In this document: piece by piece, positions 55,886-64,000 of the stretch
Position numbering within the stretch: position 1 is the first letter of the stretch
How the letters are laid out: every line of letters starts with the position of its first letter
NCBI GenBank assembly: GCA_028554755.1
Contig: JAPTOF010000007.1
Location: 3,814,001-3,878,000, forward strand
Direction of reading: 5' to 3'
Length of the DNA stretch: 64,000 nucleotides
From: Cordia subcordata
Taxonomy: Eukaryota; Streptophyta; Magnoliopsida; Boraginales; Cordiaceae
The notes under the pieces: model-generated
Databases searched by the model: none
What the model saw: only the letters and a program-made list of their open reading frames with translations
Told to the model about the DNA's origin: nothing
Position numbers and translations under genes: made by a program

Positions 55886-57340
55886 GGCTCCCTACATCAA
55901 ATGCAAATTGGTAGAATGCCATTTGCTCCTATGAGATATAAATCCCAAACTCCTGTATGAGGTTTTATTTTATTACTAAAATATAATAAAAATAATCTTT
56001 TGATAAAGTTTTTGTATCAATATTATAGAAAAATATTTTTAATAGATTCAAAATTTATTTTTTAAAATAAAAATAATAAATGAACTAATAAAATTTATAT
56101 ATGTTTGATATATTATAATGTAAATAGAATTCGAAATTAATCTTTGTGTTATTTTATTTATATTTGTGGAAAAAGAAAAATTTGTAGAGATATTGAAGCA
56201 AGAGTAGGATTTTCAAGAAAAAATATAGAGAGAGATTAAAATTACTAAAAAAAGATGAAATACTACACGCATTTATGAAACATTAAAAATTTTAGCGTTT
56301 GAAGAAAAAAATTACTTGAAACGTTAAAATATCATAAAAAATTATTAAAAACACTATTTTATTAAACAATAATAATTTGGAGAATAGTATTTAATCTAAT
56401 CAAAACATTAAAAGTTATTTAAAAAGTTATTTTTTAATATTGTGAAACAATGTCTAAATACATTGATATTTGCAATGCTTTTCTTTGTGGAAGCTAGAGT
56501 GTTAAACCATATACGTGATAAACAGGACTATAATAAGGAGACTTATGTCTTCCACATGCCCCAATGAGGTTATAACGCTTTGACTTACGTTGCAAACACT
56601 TATAATTAATGATAAGACTTGAGAGCAGGACTTTCTGTTGGTGACTCAGACTCTAATCCTGACTATAATATTTGATGTTATCTTAAAAGTAATTAGTACT
56701 AAGTAAAATAGTTTTAAGATCTTAATGTTCTAGTTTTAAAAATCTTAATTTATTCACGGGAGACCATTAGGGAATTGTATTCTCCATCAAATTCATATAT
56801 TGGACGAAAAAACTAAAACAAAGAATTTTCGCACGAGGAATGAGAAAATACAAACCACTTTTTCATTTTACTTTTTCTTCCTAGAAATTCATCAGCGTGA
56901 CCAATCTTACGTGCCTTACAGAACTACGGATTTTTGAGCCTGCTGCATCCGATTAACCAGTTTTGCAGCTACAAAAAATATTATTTGTGAAATCTATGGG
57001 CGGAATTTACATGAAATCCTTCATATATATACATTATAGTAACCATTTTAAAATATTTATAGGAGAGTACAGTTCAGCGACAATATTTTTAACAAAAACT
57101 TTTATATTTTAAGTTTGAGTTATTTTAATAAAAGTAACTGTGAAACTATTTTTGGTCTTTTTTTAAAAGTAAAAAAGAAAAATGTTCCAAAAGGCTACTT
57201 TGAGAAGAGGTCCTGTTATTACGTGAAAAATTATTGATATATAAAATATATAGGTAAAGAATTATTAATATATAAAATATATAGTTAAAATTTTAAGGTA
57301 AACAATTAGGAATAAATAACAGTTAGGATAGTATATTCGT
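55886..57340. other. Upstream region of the BEL1-like gene, AT-rich
   Basis: Mostly AT-rich DNA without genes. A SINE-like GGTGACTCAGACTCTAATCC lies at 56639-56658, and a pair of ATTGATATATAAAATATATAG-like repeats at 57231-57283. Confidence 0.4.
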
Positions 57341-57370
57341 CTAGTTATCGTGCTTCGCAATCATTGTACC

Positions 57371-57380
57371 CTATATATTT
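57371..57380 (+). promoter_or_regulatory. TATA-like element of the BEL1-like gene
   Basis: CCCTATATATTTC is followed after about 30 bases by AGCTCCAGC, a plausible start region, and by the leader exon. The transcription start is inferred. Confidence 0.45.
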
Positions 57381-57404
57381 CTACTACCACTATTAAGCTC
57401 CAGC

Positions 57405-58861
57405 TATTTTTGCTCGTGCCTCCCGTACCACACATGCCTTTATGCTAGATTCTCGCCGGAAAATCCACCGGAATCTTTCCGGAGTCGACTTTTCGATTTA
57501 TATCCCAAAAGGTTTCTTCTTGTTATCATGATGTGCTTTATGTATATGATCCTGTTGCTACGAAGGTAACTTTAACCAACTCTATCATTTGGCTTAAAAG
57601 CACCATTGACAATTTTACACTGTTTTCTACTATGTAAACATTATTCCCTTTTGTCTATCACTGTTGTATGAGCTACTGAGCTTTCCTAGAAATTTTATTC
57701 AGAAGTTAAAAAGGAGAAAAATAATGGTAAATATTTAAGTTCTTTTTGCGTTTTCTTCATTTCACACTAAAAGTAACTCTTGTGGCTTAGTCTTTGTGCC
57801 TGAGAAATGCTTCCATGGAAGTTTTGGTTTTGCGTATCCTTGAAGCCTAACGAGGTAGATCTGCTAAAGTTTGCAATTTTTTTAACGTTTTCTCTGGCCT
57901 GAAGAGCCTAACAGAATTTTTAATCTCTTTGTTCTTAGGGTTTTGTTATGTTGTAGTATATTGTAGTATGCTAGTGACTTGATTTTCTTAATGTTGTTGT
58001 GCAGTACGTAGTCTGAACACTGAAGCTTCTCTTAGTTTTCTGGTGAAACTTCCAGTTAGTTTAGCCCATAAAGCTGCTATAAAAACAGTGAATAAATATC
58101 ATGTAAAAGCTCAAGAGCTATGTGTAATATAATAATATCTTGCTTGGCTGAGAAGTCTAAGTTTGAGACATGAAAAAGAAACAGGCAAAGGCAAACTAAT
58201 CAGTACTGCAAAAAATTTGGAGTAGAATATATGTTTTTCTCTTTCTGTACAAGTTAATGGCTTGCAGCATTTCAAGACTTTTTTTCTTGCAAATTTCTGT
58301 TTGGGTTTTTGTTTTGTTCTTATTGATTTTTCGTGTCCAGCTATTACTTTTCACATGCACACACAGTTCTCTCATTTATTGCATATGTTGGTTTTGTTAG
58401 TATTATCTTCTTTCTCTTGACCTTGTGTGTGGATACTTTCTCTGTAAAATTATTTGTGTGTTTTCGCGTGTGCCTTTTTTAGCTGTTCCTCTATATTATC
58501 CTCTCTAATTCTCTTGAAAGCCCAAATTTTTGCTGCATTTATAAGCCTTGTTGGGATCCATTTAGTTCAAAATTAAATTCTTGATATATTTTTTTCTTTT
58601 TCTTTTTTGGGTATTTCATGCAGGAACCATTCTGAAGCACATGAAAATAATTGGTGAGCTTAATGGGTCTCTCTTGCACTTATGGGCGGAAATTAGCTAA
58701 TATCTGGCTCTTGTGTGTGGGCGATTAAACAGTTATTGTAAGAAAGAAGACACCTCTAGGATCCTTTCCTAAGAGCTTCCCGATAGTATTTGGTGGATAT
58801 TCAAGAATGTGTATCCTTTATAGAGTTAGTGGGCGTTTCTAAAGTTTGCTTACCCCTTTTG
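57405..58861 (+). promoter_or_regulatory. 5' leader of the BEL1-like gene: intron and upstream ORFs
   Basis: A first non-coding exon seems to end at CGAAG with a GTAACT donor at 57566-57567. The intron (about 1.06 kb) ends in TTTCATGCAG at 58623, and the second leader exon runs to the ATG at 58862. Short upstream ORFs are present: 57434-57448 (4 codons), 57442-57531 (29 codons, MLDSRRKIHRNL...) and 58641-58700 (19 codons, MKIIGELNGSLLHLWAEIS). Long leaders with uORFs are known for some BEL1-like genes such as ATH1 and can lower translation; that role here is inferred. Confidence 0.6.
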
Positions 58862-61800
58862 ATGGAAACGAGCAATTCGAGGCCTGACTTGCACGTAGTG
58901 CAGCAAAACCGGCGTGACAAGTTGAGAAATCATCAGCACACTGCGATGGCAGACCAGCAACCGGAGGCATACAACACACACAGATTGGGACAATTTTCTG
59001 CTCATCAAGGATTAAACCCGGATTCTATGCAGTTTAGAGGTTACAGATATGACTATATCTCATATGACCCTTCTGCAATCACTTCTGAGATGCTCAATGT
59101 GGTGGCAACAAGTACTTCACAGGCTCTATTAGCAGAGAAGGATGCTTCTTTTACCCATTTATCAGTCAAAGAGAGAAGTAGTGGTCCACACAGTTGCAGC
59201 AGTACTTGGAGAAGTGTTGTTAATGATTATACTTGTGGATTAGCTGGAACTGAGTGTAATAATAATACAAGTCAAACATTTGTTGGAGAAAGCTTGTCGG
59301 GTGCCATGAAGATAATCAACACTCCATCAGCAGCAGCATCTACTAGTTACTTTGGTTGTCATGAAGTTCAATCATCCTTGACTAATCAATCCAGTGAGAT
59401 TTCCAGCCAAAATAGTCAAAAGCATTATGGCAATATGCATAATGATTCACCTTCACTTTACCAAAACCAAAACACCCTCCAAGAGATTGTCACCTCAGCC
59501 ACTGTTGGAAGCCAGGAGGGGAAAATGGTGTGCTTTGCTCCTCAGAACACAAAAGAAATCGGCCGCCATTCGTGGACAAACATTGGCAATGAGCTAGTGT
59601 TACTCCCGACTTTTTCAGATCCGTGTAACCGACCCCACCTAAACTATTCCTCTGCTCCGCGGGGGGTGGTTGGAAACCATGGTTCTGGCACGAAGGCTTT
59701 ATCATTATCTCTGTCATCGGTTCGTGTGGCAAACATGAATGCAGATTCAAAGAGTTTGAGATCATCTAGCCATGTGTGTTGTGATCCAAAACCATCCATT
59801 AATGGCGACAAATCTTTGGTGGGGATCACTTCAGCTGTCAATCATCGAAATGTAGTAGGTCCCCTTGGTCCCTTTACAGGCTACTCAACCATACTGAGAT
59901 GTTCAAGATTTTTGAAGCCAGCACAGGAGTTGTTGGATGAATGCTTCAAAATGGTTAATCCTAAACCCACAAGGCCTATTGAGTCCAGTGTGTTAGCCGA
60001 GGAAATTAGGGTTTCCGGTGATGCCATTAATGGCGATTCACACGAGCTTGGAGTCCAGACTGTTGGCTCTGGTGGCACATCCTCCATTAATGAGAAGAAT
60101 CAAGAAGCTGCAGGAGGATTAAGCAGCTCAAATGAATCGTTTCATCCTGATTATTTGATGAAGAAGGCAAGGCTATTATATATGCAAGAAGAGGTTGGTT
60201 AACTCTACAATATCTTTGCATATTATAACTTAAAAATTGAATTTTCTTTTCGTACATACAATTATATATACTTTATGATTGCAAGATAATGTTTGTTTAG
60301 TTGGGAAGAATATGTCATTTTCATTAAATTTTGGTGACTCTGTTAGTTAAGAGACTTTTTGTGATTAATAAATAAATTTGGTCACAAATAATTGATCACT
60401 GCCTCAGATTTGTGACTGATTTTTGTTGTTTGGTTATGGAAAAATTGTTCACCATGACGCCCTTTTTCTCTGTCTCTTTCTCTCTCTCTCTCTCTCTCTT
60501 TTTTTTTTTGGTAATGATAATGTATAGATAATTAATTGGTCAAATTTTTCTATGATTAATTAAATAAAATGCATATATAATTACTTTTTTCAAGAAAACA
60601 GATTTATGAGCTTTGTACTGGCCTTCCTTGATCACTTCTGTGCTCAGGAAATTATTTCTTTTACGATTGCATATCAGCATATATATATATTGAAAAGAAA
60701 AAAAAAAAAATCTTATATATACTATGGTTCACATGCATGGTTTGAGTTGCTATTATTAGAAGTGAATTTCTGTGTGTGTGTTTTAATTTGCATTTTGCCC
60801 AGTCATTTTCGACATTTAAGTGCAAAATAGGGATAATGAAGATATGGAAACAATCTTTTACTAATATCTCCTAATGTCAATGGCTTGATTTAAGATAAGT
60901 GAATAATAAATGGATAAGTTTTTCGAGCAATTTCCAATTATAGAATTTGTAGAGGAATGTGATTTTTCCTGGACTTTTAGAGTAAAAGAAATAAAACAAA
61001 CTAAAGTTAATTTCCCTATTCTTTTGCAGTATTATTATTAGCCCTATATACATATACATATACATACACGTGCGCGCGCGCACACATATATATAAGGTGA
61101 TCATATGTGAAACTTTTTCCATGTCCTATTAGCTACATATATGTCAAGTCAGTTTTCTTTTTTTTTTTAAAATTTTTCGTTGGTTGTGATTGTCTTTGAC
61201 GAATCACTTTTTCTTCTGAAGTGATGGGAGTTTTGACATGTTTGTCCAAATATAGCTGGTAGCACAGTCTCCACAAAATATAGTAGCATAGTCTCCACAA
61301 AATATAAAAATACATACATACATATATATATATATACATATAATGACAAGTCTTGCATAGTGGAAGGACATATATACCAAGAACTGTGTTTTTAAGCATT
61401 TACACGGAGCGTTGTTGATTTATAGAGATGGAAGGCATATCTTGTTTTCTTTTGCCTATTCAACAGTTTTCCAACACCACGTTTATAGCTTCCTTAGGTC
61501 TAGAGAAGGTATATGAAGAAAAAACCCACATCGTCTTGAATTATTAATTTTTTTGGTAAAATGTATTTCACCTTTTGTGTTTGTCAGAATCGCATAAAAT
61601 TATTTAAAACTCACTAATTTTTCTTATGTTATAAAATAACTTTGCATATAACATTTTTCAAATTTTTATATTATAGAGGCTATTAGCAAATATTACAGTG
61701 AAATCTATGGAACTTTGACAAAATATAGATGCATTTTGCTCGTAATTTTTTACAAGAAGCAAAAATTAGGCTACTTGCATTTCGTATTTAAGGTGCTTTT

Positions 61801-63499
61801 ACGTTATTTTCTCTTACAAGCAAGACAATGATTGCACGTATTCAATAGGATATCTCGATGCAATAACAGGCACGAGCTATTGGAAAACGTATAATTGCCT
61901 ATAAATTGCAAATCTTTCCTACGTATCTAGCCTTTTGTTTATTTCGCAATTGAAGTCAGTGACTTTTGTTGATTTGCTTAGAGTATTGTGCATAATAGAG
62001 TTACTTCAGCAGGTCTCAGTTTTGTGTTTATCGTGCAAATCATGTAGAAATTTAGGCTTTCTTAGGGCTCCTTTTTTTTTTACATGAAAAGAACTTTTCT
62101 GCTAAAAAATCACATTTTTTGCATTCAGTTTTTGGTTTGGTTTTTAAGAGAAGCTAAAAATTTTTAAAAAAAGAGTTCAAATTCAACTTTTTCCAAAGTC
62201 AAAAATTTTGGTTTCTGAAAAAAGTATTTTCTTGTTTCCAAAAGTTATATAAAAATGTACTTACGAGAGCAGTCAATCGAATGAGCCCCTAGTCCGAAGA
62301 TATTTGATTTGATTCACTGAAAGTCTGCCTAATTTATTTCAATTTTTACGTCACCTGACTGATGAGAAGAGTATTCGATTGTCTTTCTAGCGCATCTTGT
62401 TGCGGCCAGTAGCTGAATGAATGTGCTAGCTGATAATCAACGGTATTTTCTGGCATAGGTTCGGTCATTAAGATTCTCTAAGGTTCCATCTTAAAGGTCA
62501 ATTGGTATTAGGAGTAGTTCGAGACTTTATATGCTGTACTTGAAACTTAACCCTTTCATGTAGAATAGTAATAATATTGTAACGTCAGTAATGGTGCTTG
62601 TTATAAACCAGTCGTCTCTTCCTTATCGGAAATCTGCGTTGCCTTCGGAGCTTGAACAAATAGGCGGTCAGATATTTTCCTTCTCTGATCTATGAAGAAG
62701 ATAGTAGAACTGAACTGTGCTCTAGTTTGTGAAAAACTGAATTGAACTTCAGGATGTTATTGTTGTAAGTTACCAAAAATTTCACATTATGGTTTTTCAG
62801 AATTCAATGATGAATTCTTCAATGATATTCACCGATTAGAGGATTTAGAGTTTGCCTCAGCTTACTGACGTCTATATATATAATGTCATATGGGAAGGTC
62901 TGCAGACGGTATAAACAGTATCATCAGCAGATGCAAATGGTGGTTTCGTCCTTTGAATCGGTGGCTGGTCTGAGTTCTGCAACTCCTTATATTTCGCTGG
63001 CTCTCAAGATGATCTCCAGGCATTTTAGGTGCCTAAAGAATGCCATTTCGGATCAGCTCAGAAACACAAAGATGGCCTTAGGGGAAGATTTCTCGTCCCC
63101 CACCACTGGCACGAGTAATAGCAAGGTTGATACAAGTACATCAAGGCTGAAACTCATAGGGCAGGCCTTTCAGAAGCAGACAATTGGCGGAGGCAGCATG
63201 GGCTTTTTTGAACCCCAGCATGTTTGGAGGCCACAAAGAGGCCTCCCGGAACGTGCTGTGGCTGTTCTAAGGGCTTGGCTCTTTGACCATTTCCTCCACC
63301 CGTAAGGCTTCCTCTCTCTTCTCTCTTGTGCTCGCGCACACGTGAGTGGGTGCACAAACAGACACTCCCACACATTTTAACACATATGCGCATACTTGAA
63401 GTAATGATGATTCCAAGTAAATCTTGTTCTCACTCTAGGTACCCCACAGACGCGGACAAGAATATCTTGGCAACTCAAACTGGCTTAACCAAGAATCAG
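58862..63499 (+). CDS. BEL1-like homeodomain transcription factor (TALE class), 5' and middle part
   Basis: Exons 58862-60193, 62898-63301 and 63439-63499 join in frame (phases 0, 2, 0), giving 599 residues before the window ends. The start METSNSRPDLHVVQQNRRDK fits BEL1-like N-termini better than the upstream non-ATG extension. Features in order: a Ser/Asn/Gln-rich region, a ZIBEL-like LSLSLSS motif (about 281-287), the SKY box SRFLKPAQELLDECF (348-362), the BELL domain in exon 2 (VCRRYKQYHQQMQMVVSSFE, TPYISLALKMISRHFRCLKN), and the homeodomain start (RAWLFDHFLHPYPTDADK) with the TALE PYP insertion. The 61-nt exon ending TGLTKNQ is typical of the family. The recognition helix (WFINAR) lies in the next exon, outside. 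BEL1-like proteins pair with KNOX proteins to regulate meristem and organ development; a PENNYWISE/POUND-FOOLISH-type subgroup is likely from EVCRRYKQ but not proven. Confidence 0.95.
61555..61745. mobile_element. MITE-like insertion in intron 1
   Basis: GGTAAAATGTATTTCACC at the left and GATGCATTTTGCTC at the right are inverted, as in the 39052 element, which begins AAGTAAAATG. No clear TSD was found. Confidence 0.45.
62066..62290. mobile_element. MITE-like insertion in intron 1 with TAGGGCTC ends
   Basis: The left TTAGGGCTCCTTTTTT and the right AATGAGCCCCTA are inverted, around T- and A-runs that can pair. This resembles the A/T-run MITE family but has different termini. Confidence 0.5.
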
Positions 63500-64000
63500 G
63501 TATAATCAGCATTCAGATGTGTCATTGGAGTTTGGCGTTTCTTCTGATGTTTTTGTTGTTTGCTTAATTTAGTTGATGACACAGCCTGTTACACATCCAA
63601 TATAGTTTTGAATGGGAATTTTTGAGAGTTTTACCTTGCAAAACAGAGGGCTGGTTGGAAACTGGCCCGTTAATTTTGGAAGGGAATTTTTTGGCATTGG
63701 AGAATTATCTGATCCAGATTTGGTGTTCAAAGATGGCGAAAATCCTTGTGATCTCCCGATTGCGGTGGAATTTTGCTATTTTTTTTTTGCCAATGTGTAG
63801 TCTTTGGCAAACCATTTGTTTTGTTTCCCCTTGCCTGTTCTTCACTTAGATTTCCATGTTTTCCATCTCTTTTGTACTCCTCATGATACTATCTATAACA
63901 CCAATTTGTGTTTTTGAGGGCAGGTCGCCTATTAATCTTATCAACAAAATTGAAGACATGATCCTCGTAACCTGATCACCTACTGGTGATCGTCTGATTG
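63500..64000 (+). other. Start of intron 3 of the BEL1-like gene
   Basis: The donor GTATAA follows the CAG codon at 63497-63499. No sequence encoding VSNWFINAR is found before the window ends, so the last exon lies beyond position 64000. Confidence 0.75.

Larger units (their letters stand above)
60194..62897 (+). other. Intron 1 of the BEL1-like gene (2.7 kb) with repeats
   Basis: The donor is GAG/GTTGGT and the acceptor GGGAAG at 62892-62897, which restores the EEVCRRYKQ reading. It contains (CT)n at 60472-60500, (CG)/(CA)n at 61068-61085, (TA)n tracts and two MITE-like elements (61555-61745 and 62066-62290). The intron lies between the SKY and BELL parts, as in other BEL1-like genes. Confidence 0.8.

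Noticed and set aside
58790..58861. N-terminal extension of the BEL1-like protein by 24 codons
   Set aside because: It starts at TTG, not ATG, and lies in the leader; family N-termini begin like the METSNSRPDLHV start at 58862.
63612..63849. Open frames in the last 400 bases
   Set aside because: They lie in the intron after the 61-nt BEL1 exon and show no homeodomain recognition-helix sequence.

Overview
The window is nuclear DNA of a TE-rich flowering plant, almost certainly a eudicot. The evidence is AT-rich intergenic DNA, long introns with GT/AG borders, Copia, Gypsy, LINE, SINE, MULE and MITE remains, and plant-specific families (kiwellin, BEL1-like TALE homeobox, callose synthase, plant mobile domain). 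I do not assign a species. Kiwellin is named from kiwifruit but is widespread, so it does not fix the family.

Layout. 1-6.1 kb: a minus-strand Sirevirus-like Copia element, cut by the window edge and broken by stops and frameshifts. 6.3-18.4 kb: MITEs and foldbacks, a decayed Gypsy-type element (8.9-11.3 kb), and same-strand gene fragments: a possible signal-peptide exon, an AT-hook protein pseudogene, and three exons of a callose synthase (GSL) gene. 19.3-21.1 kb: a solo Sirevirus-like LTR with target-site duplication (TSD). 21.7-23.9 kb and 38.8-41.8 kb: an inverted duplication with one kiwellin gene in each arm. The first has a premature stop; the second is an intact 221-codon ORF. Between the arms lie the 3' part of a Copia element with its LTR, SINE-like copies, a complete non-coding LTR element (29.1-32.6 kb) and a LINE (33.6-38.65 kb) split by a complete gag-protease-only Copia element (35.1-37.8 kb). 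42-44.3 kb: a plant-mobile-domain pseudogene. 44.6-55.6 kb: MITEs, a MULE remnant, trinucleotide tracts and a second solo LTR. 57.3 kb to the window end: a BEL1-like homeodomain gene on the plus strand, with a leader intron, upstream ORFs and three coding exons; it continues beyond the window.

Genes likely to be functional are few: the BEL1-like gene (clearly real, partial here) and the minus-strand kiwellin (open, but lacking one conserved cysteine). Everything else is mobile or decayed. I found no new enzymatic or defence system. The most informative signals are structural: the inverted kiwellin pair that has lost two different cysteines, the datable nesting of insertions shown by TSDs, stop codons attributable to transitions, a perfect 16-bp palindrome shared by two different LTRs, and gene-fragment exons that keep splice sites while their frame is broken.
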